Source of the DNA: Candidatus Enterococcus stercoripullorum | GTDB taxonomy: Bacteria > Bacillota > Bacilli > Lactobacillales > Enterococcaceae | Length of the DNA stretch: 64,000 bases | Assembly (NCBI GenBank): GCA_019120335.1 | Contig: DWVH01000064.1 | Coordinates: forward strand, 1 to 64,000 | Direction: 5' to 3' | Shown: piece after piece, positions 43,341-53,278 of the stretch | Layout: every line of letters starts with the position of its first letter | How positions within the stretch are numbered: the stretch's first letter is position 1 | The notes under the pieces: model-generated | Told to the model about the DNA's origin: nothing | The model's input: the letters and a program-made list of their open reading frames with translations, nothing else | Databases searched by the model: none | Made by a program: the position numbers and the translations under genes

Positions 43341-45219
43341 GAAAAAAACAATGGGTATACCAGCCAATCCAGTAAAAATATTTGGTCGAATTTTATCTTA
43401 TGTGGGTAAAAAATATCGTTGGCGTTTAGTCATCGTTTTTATTAGTATCATTATTTCGGCAGCGGCAAATGCGATTGGAATTAGTTTCTCACAACGCTTG
43501 ATAGATGATTATATTGTGCCCCTTTTAGGCAAAGCAAATCCTAATTTTGCTCCTTTAGCGAAGGCGATTGGCTTTATGGCGATGATTTATTTGAGTGGCG
43601 CGATTTTGACGTATGTGTATAATCGTACCATGGTCACTGTCTCTCAAGGTGTGCTAAAAGATATTCGTGATGAAATGTTTGCGCATATGGAAATTTTGCC
43701 TGTACGTTACTATGATAGTAATGCCACTGGCGATATTATGAGTCATTTTACGAACGATACGGATACGCTTAGACAAATGATTAGTCAGTCTATACCGCAA
43801 ACGATTGCTGCTTTGATTAGTGTATTATCTATTGTTGTAGCGATGTTTATGATTAATGTACCGATGACGATTTTTGTCTTATTCATGGTCACTTTAATGA
43901 TATTAGTGATTCGTAATTTAGGTTCTAAGAGTGGGAAGTATTTCTCTTTCCAACAAAAAGCTTTAGGAACTTTAAATGGTTATATTGAAGAAATGATTGA
44001 AGGGCAAAAAGTCGTGAAAGTCTTTAATCATGAAGAGGCAGCGATTGATCGTTTCGTGGAATTAAATGAAGATTTGCGCGTGAATTCTACTAAAGCGAAT
44101 ACTTATGCCAATATTATGATGCCGATTATGGGAAATATTGGTAACTTCATGTATTTATTAACGGCTGTGGTGGGTGCTATTTTTTCAATTACCGGCGTTA
44201 CGGCATTAACACTTGGTAGTATTGTTTCTTTTGTGCAGTTTACGAAGAGTATCACGATGCCAATTGCCCAAATTTCACAACAATTCAATGCGATTATCCT
44301 TTCTTTAGCCGGTGCACAACGTATTTTTGAACTATTAGATGAAGTGCCTGAAATGGATGAAGGACATGTCGAGTTAGTCAATATCGTTAAACATGAAAAT
44401 GGTCGTATGGAAGAAAGTGCCAAACGTACGGGACACTGGGCATGGAAAAATACCGATGCGAATGGGCGTGTGCAATATACTGAGTTAAGAGGTGATGTGC
44501 GCTTTGAAGATGTGACGTTTGGCTATCGCGAGGATAAAACAATCTTGCATGATATCAATTTATTTGCCAAACCAGGTCAAAAAATTGCCTTTGTAGGTGC
44601 AACCGGGGCTGGTAAGACGACAATTACCAACTTAATTAATCGTTTCTATGATATTCAAAAAGGGATGATTACTTACGATGGGATTAATGTTCAATCGATG
44701 AAAAAAGCGGATTTACGTCGTTCCTTAGGAATTGTGTTACAGGATACGCATTTATTTACGGGCACAATTAAAGAAAATATTCGCTATGGGAAATTAGATG
44801 CGACTGATGAAGAAGTCTATGCTGCGGCGAAATTAGTGAATGCCGATTACTTTATCCGTCAATTGCCAAATGGTTATGATACTGAGTTAACAGGAGATGG
44901 TGGCTCACTTTCTCAAGGACAACGCCAACTATTAGCCATTGCTCGTGCGGCTGTAGCAGATCCACCGGTATTAATCTTAGACGAAGCGACTTCAAGTATT
45001 GATACACGTACTGAAGCGATTGTACAAGCGGGGATGGATTCATTGATGAAAGGACGTACAGTATTTGTCATTGCACACCGCTTGTCGACTGTTCGAAACT
45101 CCGATGCGATTATGGTATTAGATCAAGGTCGCATTATTGAGCGCGGTACCCATGATGAATTAATTGCCCAACAAGGAGAATACTATCAGTTATATACTGG
45201 CTCTGTAAAATTAGCCTAA
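43333..45219 (+). CDS. ABC exporter half-transporter, active site subunit
   Basis: This 628-residue half-transporter has six helices, an extra ~35-residue insertion before the ATPase (about 350-390) and consensus motifs: Walker A GATGAGKTT, signature SLSQGQRQ, Walker B LILDEATSSID with catalytic Glu. It pairs with the preceding protein as heterodimer. GTG 43333 overlaps the upstream stop by eight bases. Multidrug or peptide export is the family role. The resemblance to E. faecalis EfrAB/EfrCD is by organisation; which one cannot be decided. Confidence 0.9.
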   Translation: MNKKKTMGIPANPVKIFGRILSYVGKKYRWRLVIVFISIIISAAANAIGISFSQRLIDDYIVPLLGKANPNFAPLAKAIGFMAMIYLSGAILTYVYNRTMVTVSQGVLKDIRDEMFAHMEILPVRYYDSNATGDIMSHFTNDTDTLRQMISQSIPQTIAALISVLSIVVAMFMINVPMTIFVLFMVTLMILVIRNLGSKSGKYFSFQQKALGTLNGYIEEMIEGQKVVKVFNHEEAAIDRFVELNEDLRVNSTKANTYANIMMPIMGNIGNFMYLLTAVVGAIFSITGVTALTLGSIVSFVQFTKSITMPIAQISQQFNAIILSLAGAQRIFELLDEVPEMDEGHVELVNIVKHENGRMEESAKRTGHWAWKNTDANGRVQYTELRGDVRFEDVTFGYREDKTILHDINLFAKPGQKIAFVGATGAGKTTITNLINRFYDIQKGMITYDGINVQSMKKADLRRSLGIVLQDTHLFTGTIKENIRYGKLDATDEEVYAAAKLVNADYFIRQLPNGYDTELTGDGGSLSQGQRQLLAIARAAVADPPVLILDEATSSIDTRTEAIVQAGMDSLMKGRTVFVIAHRLSTVRNSDAIMVLDQGRIIERGTHDELIAQQGEYYQLYTGSVKLA

Positions 45220-45306
45220 AAGAAAAACCAACGAGACTCTAAGAAAAATGGCTATACAAGAATCAGTTTTGCTTTTTTATCTGATCAGCAACTCGTCTTT
45301 GTTCTT

Positions 45307-45536
45307 CTAAAAAAAGTTGAATGTTTCGTGATTGTTGCCGGTAATGTCGATGGTGCCTCTATTGATTTTGACCAGTGCACCATTGGCATCGACTAATCCA
45401 GTATCGACCATGGGGGGCCACCCTTTATGAGGATCTTTTCCTTCTTCACGTAATTCAAAGTTCTTTTTTCTTAAAATCATTTTGTTTGCTCTATTTTCTT
45501 TTGGTGATCTTCAATGGAGTTTTTGATGATTTTCAT
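45307..45536 (-). pseudogene. Small overlapping unknown frames, probably decayed
   Basis: On the minus strand ATG 45536 opens a 19-residue basic frame (MKIIKNSIEDHQKKIEQTK) ending at 45477. It overlaps by ATGA the start of a 57-residue frame (45480-45307) with KGWPPMVDTGLVDANGALV. A one-base change in the T run at 45310-45316 would extend the second frame by LEEQRRVADQIKKQ. Upstream in-frame codons also look protein-like. I do not recognise the product. Frameshifts suggest a decayed gene at the left edge of the foreign block. Confidence 0.35.
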
Positions 45537-45622
45537 GAGAACACGCCCTTTCACGGTGTGTTGTCGGCCTTTTGATCCTATATAGCTTTATTGTAATGTT
45601 TTTTTGCTTTTTACGAATTGCC

Positions 45623-46774
45623 TCAATAGATTTTTTTTGTAAAATACTTCAAAATCAGTGGGGAGATCAGTGTGCTCAATAAAACCACAATTACTAAGGA
45701 TGAATAAAGAGCAGGTGTGATCAAGTTATTTTGTTGTCCGATTTGTAAAATGATCAGAGCCATTTCGCCGCGAGATATCATCCCTGCACCAACCATCCAA
45801 GCTCTATTGTTGGAGAACTGAGCGATTTTTCCGCCAGCAAAGCCTCCGACAAGTTTAGTCAAAATAGCTACTACCGTAAAGGCTAAGATAAAGAGTAATT
45901 GCTCATTCAACAAAGAAAAGTCTACTTCTAAGCCGACACTAACAAAGAATACTGGAATAAACACGGCATATCCCAATGCTTCTACACTGTGTTCCACTTC
46001 TTCTTTGACTTTTGTTTGGCTAACAGCGATCCCGGCAAAGAAAGCACCAATCACAGAGCTCAAACCGACTAAGTTAGCAAGATAAGCCATACCTAAACAG
46101 ATGATCAGAGACATGATGATGACTGAGGCATTGGCAAAGAGCTTTTCTGCTAAAGAAAGCAAGAAGGACGCAATCCATTTAACAAGTAAGAAGATCAAAA
46201 CAAAATAAATAAGTTCTACAAATAGAGTGACAGGCAAAGGAGTGTTTTGTGTGCCAGATCCTCCCAAAAAGGACAGGCTGAGACTCAGTACCAAAACGAC
46301 TAAAATATCGTCGACGACTGAAGCGCCTAGAATCGTCGCCCCCTCTTTGGTATTCACAACATTTAGTTATTTGAGTACCTCGACAGAGATACTGACAGAA
46401 GTTGCTGCTAGAACAATACCAAAAAAAGGCTTCCGTTCCGCTGCTTTGAAATCCGATACCTGTGAGATAGCCGAATAACATCGGGAAGAGGATCCCCAAG
46501 ATCGCTACAAACATTCTAGGGCGAAAATAGCGTTTCAGTAAAGAAATATCACTTTCTAAACCCGCTAAGAACATTAGCAAAATAACACCGATCTCAGAGA
46601 AATCGTGTACTAAAATGTCTGGATGTACCCAATTAAGTCCTGCACCTCCTAATAAAACACCAGCCAACAATTGCCCAATTACAGCAGGGACGCAATCCGT
46701 CTTGCTATATGAGAGAAAAGGGTTGTTGTGAGGAGGATTAGGCATAAGATACCCACAAATTCCATTAAATTCAT
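45623..46774 (-). pseudogene. NapA-type Na+/H+ antiporter pseudogene
   Basis: The minus strand encodes a CPA2 antiporter very like E. hirae NapA. Frame 1 from ATG 46774 gives MNLMEFVGILCLILLTTT and stops after ARRIASLL. A shifted frame resumes at PAVIGQLLAGVLLGG and runs to GTEAFF. A second shift lies in a seven-T run near 46425. The frame then meets TAA where Glu is expected (LK*LNVVNTKEG). The last 244 residues from 46357 are open (ASVVDDILVVL, AFFAGIAVSQTK). Two frameshifts plus a nonsense codon make it non-functional. Codon use resembles the block to its right. Confidence 0.85.
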
Positions 46775-46952
46775 CCTTCTTTCTTTCAAATAATCATTTT
46801 TAGTATAGCATGTAACCAGCAATATTGGTGTAAGTAAGCATTGTTTGCTGATTTTCAAGTTGAAAGAGAAGGAAAATTGATCAAAGGCAGCAGAGGGTTC
46901 TTTTTATAACACTCTGCTGCCTGTCAAAAATGATTTTGTTTTATTTTTTTTG

Positions 46953-47765
46953 TCAGTGGTCATTTAACCAGGTATTTAAACGGGAAAAAACCATTTGGAC
47001 TTGGTCATCATCTGTTTCTTTCAGGAAGTCATGGGGAAGATCATAGACAGCTATAAATTTACTATCTGGAATTTTCTTTAATGCCTTACTATAGCGAAAT
47101 GGGACTTCTTCATCGGTACTGCTCGCTGTACTAAAAACAGGAGGAAAGAGTTGTAGCTCTTCTGCTGGGAGCGCATAATCCGTCAACTGATTGGAGGAAA
47201 TGCCATATACCTCAGTCAATTTTTGTTGCTGAAGTGCATAAATATAAAAGAGATAACGCTGAAACTGGGGATCATCCCATACTTTCTCTGTTAACTCGAT
47301 TTTTGGCAGAAGGGACTCAGACAATGGTGGTTGAGTCGTCTGACGAGAAGCTTCAATGAAAGCTAAGTCTGTATAGCCATAAAAGTTAATTAGGCTTTCG
47401 GGCATTGGCAGTTTTTCAGCAAAAATTTTTTTCGTCAGTGCCATCATCAAATACCCTCCCGCTGAACGACCGCAGATTCGATAAGGGTGTTCCTTGATTA
47501 CTTTCACTTTTAATTCCAAGAAATTCTCCCAGGTAGCGGCAATAATTTCAGAAAGTGAACTGTTTGGTGCCAACAAATAGTCCATAGATAGGATCGTATA
47601 GTTGTGTTCATGAAACAATTCGATCAATGGTTTGGGAATATCCTGCCGACTGCCGTATACGAATCCGCCGCCATGCAAGTAAATCAGATAGCTCTCTTGC
47701 TCAATGGAATCAGCAGGGTAAAGACTAACTGAGGCACCGGTAGATAATAAAAAGTCTGTTTTCAT
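46953..47765 (-). CDS. Alpha/beta hydrolase (esterase-like)
   Basis: This 270-residue cytoplasmic hydrolase has HGGGF (oxyanion hole), nucleophile elbow GRSAGG and a late catalytic His in DLPHDF. It resembles HSL/BD-FAE esterases. Its start codon directly follows the stop of the PucR gene, so both are one transcript. Placed beside a carbamoyl-compound operon, it may open an ester or amide substrate, but no substrate is visible from sequence. Codon use matches the foreign block. Confidence 0.82.
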   Translation of the reverse strand: MKTDFLLSTGASVSLYPADSIEQESYLIYLHGGGFVYGSRQDIPKPLIELFHEHNYTILSMDYLLAPNSSLSEIIAATWENFLELKVKVIKEHPYRICGRSAGGYLMMALTKKIFAEKLPMPESLINFYGYTDLAFIEASRQTTQPPLSESLLPKIELTEKVWDDPQFQRYLFYIYALQQQKLTEVYGISSNQLTDYALPAEELQLFPPVFSTASSTDEEVPFRYSKALKKIPDSKFIAVYDLPHDFLKETDDDQVQMVFSRLNTWLNDH

Positions 47766-49340
47766 TTATAAACGACTCCTTTTCTTCAATTCTAATAAAT
47801 ACGAACAGATTTCATAATTGAGCAATTGGATAGGATTTGTCAAATCAATCTCCAGCAACTGCTCGATTTTGTTGAGACGATAGCGAATCGTTTTCGAATG
47901 CAGAAAAAGAGCCTCGGCAGTTTTCTTGTAATTGCGGTTGCAGATAAAAAAAGTATAGAAAGTAGTGAATAATTCCTCGTCTTCTTCTGACATTTGGTAC
48001 AGCTTTTGGGGAATGCTTTGCTGCAGTCGTTCCAGCTGATTTTCTTTGATAAAGGAGCTAAAGATCCCTAAATCACTGTAAGTTAAGATCGGTCCTATAT
48101 GGAACTGGCGGTTGAAGCGAATGGCATCGAGACATTGGGGCAAGATTTCCTTGATATGTTCTTTAGTGAAGACTTCGCTGACTGCTAAGCAAGCAGATTC
48201 TTCTGATAAGAGAGAGACTTCAAATTGTTTTTCCAAGTTCTTTTTACTGATTTCTTGGGCTAGCTGCTGAAAATTATACAGGACGACTAAATAATTATGG
48301 TGCTCAAAAAACACATGGGCAGTTTTCAAAGCACGTAATTTGTGCAAGACAGCTATTTTTCTTTGCTTATCTTTAAAGGTATTGGAGGCAAAAGCAATTC
48401 CTTGGTAGTAATCATAACGATCTAATTGTGCCTCTTGCAGCAATGCAGCTAATTCTTCGGAATTATTCGGTGTACTTTGCAAAATGGCTTCGGCCAGATT
48501 GTTCATCCGATTATAGCGCTCTTTTTTTAGAAGATATTCCATTTGCAGCCGTTTGTAAATAACGTCTACGACATTCTCGATAATCATGACCTTTGCTTCA
48601 GGTATTTGGGAATCTTTTTGATAAACGCTCAATGTACATAAGTCATTGAATGGGTTAATGATGTCCACTTTGATTGCAGTGATATACTGATTCTTCTCAT
48701 GAGAAAAAAACTCTAGATATTCATAATGATTTTTTGTGAATTCGATGGTTTTCATTGGTTCACTTTTTGTGACTACATAATTCTTAAAGGATTGACCGAT
48801 CGCAACTTGAACATCCAAATGTGGGATCCGTAATGAACAAGGTTTTTCGATCAACTGATAAAACTCTTGCATAATCTGCTCAAAGGACGAATGGTTGCGT
48901 TCAACCTTCATGAAACGCTGACGGACCTCATAGTAGGTTCGCAAGAGATGTGTTTGGTGATTCAAAAGCGGTTCATAAACCGCCAACATGATTGCTTCGT
49001 AACTAACATCTTGCTGTACTTTGATCAATGGGATCTGATAATCAAAACTAAGCCCAATGATCCATTCAGGAATCATCGGAATCAAGCGATCGACTTTGAC
49101 CACTAACCCGCTGACACCAATCTGCTGCATTTTTTCAAAAAAAACACGCAACTGATCCATAGAAAGGTCAGTAAAGGCATAGAAAGAAGTCAAGATCAAT
49201 TGATCTTTCTTACTCCATTTTTCAATATCGATGGCTTCAAGCACCATGACAGAGGTCACCGGATTTGTTAAACCAATCGTGCCAGTCAGTGTCTTGCTAT
49301 TTTTGAAAAGCGGTAGCTCTATCAATTCTTTTAATTGCAT
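47766..49340 (-). CDS. PucR-family transcriptional regulator
   Basis: This 524-residue regulator has an N-terminal PucR domain (about 5-120, beginning LIELPLFKNSKTLTG), a middle GGDEF-like/CdaR region and a C-terminal helix-turn-helix (YKKTAEALFLHSKTIRYRLNKIEQLL). PucR proteins activate purine and allantoin catabolism in Bacillus. It diverges from the AllFG operon over a 115-base region and is very likely its regulator. The ribosome binding site is AAAAGGAG. Its ligand may be the operon's substrate. Confidence 0.88.
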   Translation of the reverse strand: MQLKELIELPLFKNSKTLTGTIGLTNPVTSVMVLEAIDIEKWSKKDQLILTSFYAFTDLSMDQLRVFFEKMQQIGVSGLVVKVDRLIPMIPEWIIGLSFDYQIPLIKVQQDVSYEAIMLAVYEPLLNHQTHLLRTYYEVRQRFMKVERNHSSFEQIMQEFYQLIEKPCSLRIPHLDVQVAIGQSFKNYVVTKSEPMKTIEFTKNHYEYLEFFSHEKNQYITAIKVDIINPFNDLCTLSVYQKDSQIPEAKVMIIENVVDVIYKRLQMEYLLKKERYNRMNNLAEAILQSTPNNSEELAALLQEAQLDRYDYYQGIAFASNTFKDKQRKIAVLHKLRALKTAHVFFEHHNYLVVLYNFQQLAQEISKKNLEKQFEVSLLSEESACLAVSEVFTKEHIKEILPQCLDAIRFNRQFHIGPILTYSDLGIFSSFIKENQLERLQQSIPQKLYQMSEEDEELFTTFYTFFICNRNYKKTAEALFLHSKTIRYRLNKIEQLLEIDLTNPIQLLNYEICSYLLELKKRSRL

Positions 49341-49401
49341 ATGATTCTCCTTTTTCCCCTTTTGGATAAAAAGTATAGCATTTTTTTAGACTTATGTCCA
49401 A

Positions 49402-49415
49402 TGAAAACGCAAACA
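49402..49415 (+). promoter_or_regulatory. cre-like site before the allFG operon
   Basis: TGAAAACGCAAACA matches the CcpA consensus TGWAANCGNTNWCA with one mismatch. It lies in the PucR/AllFG intergenic region, 41 bases before the start codon. It suggests glucose repression of the operon. Confidence 0.5.
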
Positions 49416-49455
49416 AATCGCGTTAAAATAATAATATAAGAGAGGAGGAGAACAA

Positions 49456-52400
49456 ATGTTAAACACAGTGATCTTAAAGAACAACTATCAAGATTCGATC
49501 AATCTCATGTTATTGACGAATACGATCAATGGTCTTGATGGCGTGACAATGAGTCAGATCATGATGGGAACAGATGCAAACAAAGATATTTTAAATAACA
49601 CTGGCTTGCTGACGTCTGAAGCAGAAGCTGCTTCCCCGAATGACATGATGATCGTTGTCGACAGTGAAGACGAGCAAATCATGGAGGAAGTTTTACCGGT
49701 AATCGATACCTTTCTAGCCGATCTTTCCGCTAAAGGTGACGACAAGGAGAAACCTGCTGCAGCTTCTTGGCAAGAAGCACTGACTGCTTTGCCGGATGCC
49801 AATGTGGCGTTGTTCAGTATCCCGGGAGAATACGGCGCAGCAGAGATGGAAAAGGCGTTGAAGAATGGTCTGCATGTTTTCTCTTTTACAGACAATGTAG
49901 CCATTGAAGATGAAGTTCGCTTAAAGAAATTAGCGCATGAAAAAGGATTATTAATGATGGGACCAGACTGTGGAACAGGAATCATCTCTGGTATTCCGAT
50001 TGCCTTCACCAATGTGGTTTCACCTGGAAATATTGGTGTAGTTGGTGCATCAGGGACAGGGATCCAAGAAGTCACGACGATCATTGATCGTCTAGGTGGC
50101 GGGGTAGTACATGCAATCGGAACTGGTGGACGTGATCTCAGTGATAAGGTGGGAGCCATCGCTGTGAAAGATGCGATCGTCGCTCTGGAAAATCATGAAC
50201 CAACCGATGTGATTTGTGTTATTTCGAAGCCACCTGCAAAAGAAGTGCGGGATGAAATAGTTCAATTGCTGCAAAGCATCAGCAAGCCAGTCGTTGCTAT
50301 TTTCTTAGGAGAAAAGCCTGTTGCCCATGAAGGAAAAGTTTACTTGGCACACACGTTGGAAGAAACTGCACAAATCGCTGTTGATTTAGCAAATGAAGAA
50401 GCTGTCAAACGGAATTACTTTACAAAATTGGACAAACCAAACGTATCCACTTTAGACAAAGACAAAGTTGTTAAAGGCCTTTATTCTGGCGGCACACTAG
50501 CTGCTGAAGCGGGCATGTTGATTTCGGAAGCGTTGAACTTAGAAGGTTTAGTCAAGCAAGAAGGATATATTTTGCATTCTCATGGCTACGATGTGATCGA
50601 TTTAGGCGATGATATTTATACGCAAGGAAAACCTCATCCAATGATTGATCCAGAGGTACGGATTCAAAAAATGGAAGAATACGCAGAGGATGAACAAACT
50701 GGAATAATTTTGTTTGACGTGGTTTTAGGTTACGGTGCCCATGAGGATATGGTCGGGGCATTGTTGCCTGCTATCGAAGCGGCCCAATCAACAGCAAAAA
50801 AAACTGGACGTGATCTTTACTTTGTGGCCACAGTCTGCGGAACCTCGAAAGATCCGCAAAATTATCAAGAGGCAGTCGATCGCTTGAAAGCAGCCGGGGT
50901 TTATGTGGCAGAAAGCAATGCGAAAGCGGTTCAATTAGCACTCTTGTTAAAAGGTGTCGAAATGTCAGAAGCCGATAAAGTGGTGGAAGACTACACGGGA
51001 ACAACAATTGATGTACCAACGGTTAGCGAGCAAGTGATGGAATTATTGACGACAAAACCTCGAATTATCAATGTCGGTTTACAAAGCTTTAATGAATCGA
51101 TTCTGCAATATGGTGGACGAACGGAACAATTTAACTGGCGTCCTAGAGCAGGCGGTAATAAAAAAATGATTCGCATTCTGGATGCACTTGAAGATTTTGA
51201 AGACCAAATTGCAGCGGACAACCAAGAAGTGACAGACAAAATCAAGAATGCGCAGCCTTTCTTGATCGATGTTGTTCCTGCCAAAACAGTCATTGCTGAA
51301 CTAAATGAGTCGCAAAAAACGTTATTACATGCAGGCCCTCCAATCGAGTGGTCAGAAATGACTGGACCGATGCAAGGTTCTTGTATTGGCGCGGCATTAT
51401 TTGAACGGTGGGCAACGAATGAAGAAGAAGCACGCCGCTTATTGGAAAGCGGAGAAGTTCGCTTCATGCCTTGTCATCATGTACAAGCTGTTGGTCCGAT
51501 GGGAGGGATCACGTCTGCAAACATGCCTGTCTTTGTCGTTGAAAATCGTCTGACAGGAAATCGCGCTTACTGTATTTTGAACGAGGGTATCGGAAAAGTG
51601 TTACGTTTTGGAGCTTATTCTCAAGAAGTCATCGACCGCTTGGATTGGATCAAAGATGTGTTAGGACCAACGATTGCTAAAGCACTGCAGTTAACAGAAG
51701 AAGGCATCAATTTAAATGTCTTGATCGCGCGTTCGATCACGATGGGGGATGAATTCCACCAACGAAACATTGCGGCCACATTGAACTTCTTGAAAGAGAT
51801 TGCGCCACTAATCATTCAAACAGATATTCCGGAAGATCAAAAGTACGAAGTTATCAAGTTCTTAGCAGATACCGATCAATTCTTCTTGAACATCATGATG
51901 GCTACCGGTAAGGCCATCGTTGACGGTGCTCGTTCAGAAACAAAAGGGACCGTGGTGACAACGATGACCCGTAACGGTGTCAACTTTGGGATCCGTATCG
52001 CGGAAACAGAGGACGAATGGCACATTGCCCCGGTTAATACGCCAAAAGGCCTGTACTTTACTGGCTTTACTGAAGCAGACGGAAATCCTGATATCGGAGA
52101 CAGTGCCATTACGGAAACAGTCGGTGTTGGGGCTATGGCCATGGTTGCTGCACCAGGTGTGACCCGGTTTGTCGGTGCCGGCGGATTTGAAGACGCCTTG
52201 GAAACATCGAATGAAATGGCAAAAATTTGTCTGGGACACAATTCGACATTTTCGATCCCAACATGGGACTTCCAAGGAACATGTTTGGGAATCGACATTC
52301 GAAAAGTAGTCGAAACGGGGATCACACCAGTGATCAATACCGGGATCGCCCACAAAGAAGCTGGGGTAGGTCAAGTTGGTGCGGGAACGGTTAGAGCACC

Positions 52401-52464
52401 TCTAGGCTGTTTTGAAAATGCACTAACAGCCTATGCGAAGAAACTAGGGATCGATGTTGACTGA
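49456..52464 (+). CDS. FdrA-YlbE (AllF-AllG) fusion, oxamate carbamoyltransferase subunits
   Basis: This 1002-residue protein joins two proteins that are separate in E. coli. Residues 1 to ~525 are FdrA/AllF, a succinyl-CoA synthetase-like protein with GASGTGIQEVT (about 197-207), GTGGRDLSDKVG and GPDCGTGI. Residues ~536-1002 are the DUF1116 protein YlbE/AllG, with VGLQSFNESILQYGG, WRPRAGG, GPMQGSCIGAALFE and MPCHHV. In E. coli AllF, AllG and AllH together form oxamate carbamoyltransferase, which splits oxalurate with phosphate into oxamate and carbamoyl phosphate. GAGAGGAGG precedes ATG 49456. Its last 11 bases overlap allH. Codon use is richer in ATC than in host genes. Confidence 0.85.
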   Translation: MLNTVILKNNYQDSINLMLLTNTINGLDGVTMSQIMMGTDANKDILNNTGLLTSEAEAASPNDMMIVVDSEDEQIMEEVLPVIDTFLADLSAKGDDKEKPAAASWQEALTALPDANVALFSIPGEYGAAEMEKALKNGLHVFSFTDNVAIEDEVRLKKLAHEKGLLMMGPDCGTGIISGIPIAFTNVVSPGNIGVVGASGTGIQEVTTIIDRLGGGVVHAIGTGGRDLSDKVGAIAVKDAIVALENHEPTDVICVISKPPAKEVRDEIVQLLQSISKPVVAIFLGEKPVAHEGKVYLAHTLEETAQIAVDLANEEAVKRNYFTKLDKPNVSTLDKDKVVKGLYSGGTLAAEAGMLISEALNLEGLVKQEGYILHSHGYDVIDLGDDIYTQGKPHPMIDPEVRIQKMEEYAEDEQTGIILFDVVLGYGAHEDMVGALLPAIEAAQSTAKKTGRDLYFVATVCGTSKDPQNYQEAVDRLKAAGVYVAESNAKAVQLALLLKGVEMSEADKVVEDYTGTTIDVPTVSEQVMELLTTKPRIINVGLQSFNESILQYGGRTEQFNWRPRAGGNKKMIRILDALEDFEDQIAADNQEVTDKIKNAQPFLIDVVPAKTVIAELNESQKTLLHAGPPIEWSEMTGPMQGSCIGAALFERWATNEEEARRLLESGEVRFMPCHHVQAVGPMGGITSANMPVFVVENRLTGNRAYCILNEGIGKVLRFGAYSQEVIDRLDWIKDVLGPTIAKALQLTEEGINLNVLIARSITMGDEFHQRNIAATLNFLKEIAPLIIQTDIPEDQKYEVIKFLADTDQFFLNIMMATGKAIVDGARSETKGTVVTTMTRNGVNFGIRIAETEDEWHIAPVNTPKGLYFTGFTEADGNPDIGDSAITETVGVGAMAMVAAPGVTRFVGAGGFEDALETSNEMAKICLGHNSTFSIPTWDFQGTCLGIDIRKVVETGITPVINTGIAHKEAGVGQVGAGTVRAPLGCFENALTAYAKKLGIDVD

Positions 52465-53263
52465 AAAAATCATTGCGAGTGATTATCTTTTTCCGATCCA
52501 GCAATTTGGAGGGATGGGGAAAATCCACAGTGTATTTGATCGTTCATTTAATGTTCAAGTCAATGAACAGTTGATCAACATCAATAATTACCGCAGCTAT
52601 CTAGCAGGATTTGGGATGTACTTGCCTGAAGAACAGTTTCGGGCAATCATGCCCTATGTGGAGCCGGGAAATTTAGTCAAGATACGTAATCATGGTTTGA
52701 CGTTTTATAGTACTAAAGGAACGAGTGTTTTGCCTTTGACAGATATTGCTTTTGTTTCGCTGCAAGTGAAGGAGCTTTCCTTCACTGCAGTGGAGCGAAA
52801 CAGTTTAAAAGAAATACTGATCAAGCAAAATTTAGCAGAGAAAATTGGGCTTCCGCTTGAAAAACGAGCCCTAGAGATTTTTGAAGCATTGCGGCATCCG
52901 GAGCCAGATTGGCAACAAGTGACTACTTATTTAATTGGCCGAGGGAAGGGATTGACACCTAGTGGTGATGATCTATTAGTCGCTTACCAAGCAATGCTTT
53001 ATGCCTTTGATCAACCTGCTGAGAAATTAGCAAATGCTCTAGCGGTTCCTTTGTCTACTACTGATGTCAGTAAAGCCTATATTTCCGCCTCTATCAAGGG
53101 TTATGTCAATTCATTGATCTATCGATTATTGACTGATTTGAAAAGCCAAGATCAGCAGCTAATCGAACAAGACGTGAAGGATGTCATGAAAATCGGCCAT
53201 TCATCAGGCATTGATCTGTGTTTTGGCATGCTGCTAGCATTGGAATCAATCACTTTAGAATAG
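52454..53263 (+). CDS. allH: DUF2877 protein, AllH/YlbF-type
   Basis: This 269-residue DUF2877 protein has the family motif IGRGKGLTPSGDDLLVAYQAML (about 157-178) and a C-terminal GHSSGIDLCFGML. It is the third subunit of the AllFGH oxamate carbamoyltransferase in E. coli. The start overlaps the end of the fusion gene by 11 bases, which fits stoichiometric production of one complex. Confidence 0.82.
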   Translation: MLTEKIIASDYLFPIQQFGGMGKIHSVFDRSFNVQVNEQLININNYRSYLAGFGMYLPEEQFRAIMPYVEPGNLVKIRNHGLTFYSTKGTSVLPLTDIAFVSLQVKELSFTAVERNSLKEILIKQNLAEKIGLPLEKRALEIFEALRHPEPDWQQVTTYLIGRGKGLTPSGDDLLVAYQAMLYAFDQPAEKLANALAVPLSTTDVSKAYISASIKGYVNSLIYRLLTDLKSQDQQLIEQDVKDVMKIGHSSGIDLCFGMLLALESITLE

Positions 53264-53278
53264 AAAAGAGGAGAAATC

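Noticed and set aside
49554-50159. A long minus-strand open frame inside allFG
   Set aside because: It is antisense to a clearly coding domain, with serine- and alanine-rich shadow composition and no ribosome binding site.
51876-52374. Two overlapping minus-strand open frames in the AllG region
   Set aside because: Both are shadows of the GC-richer coding strand; no family resemblance.
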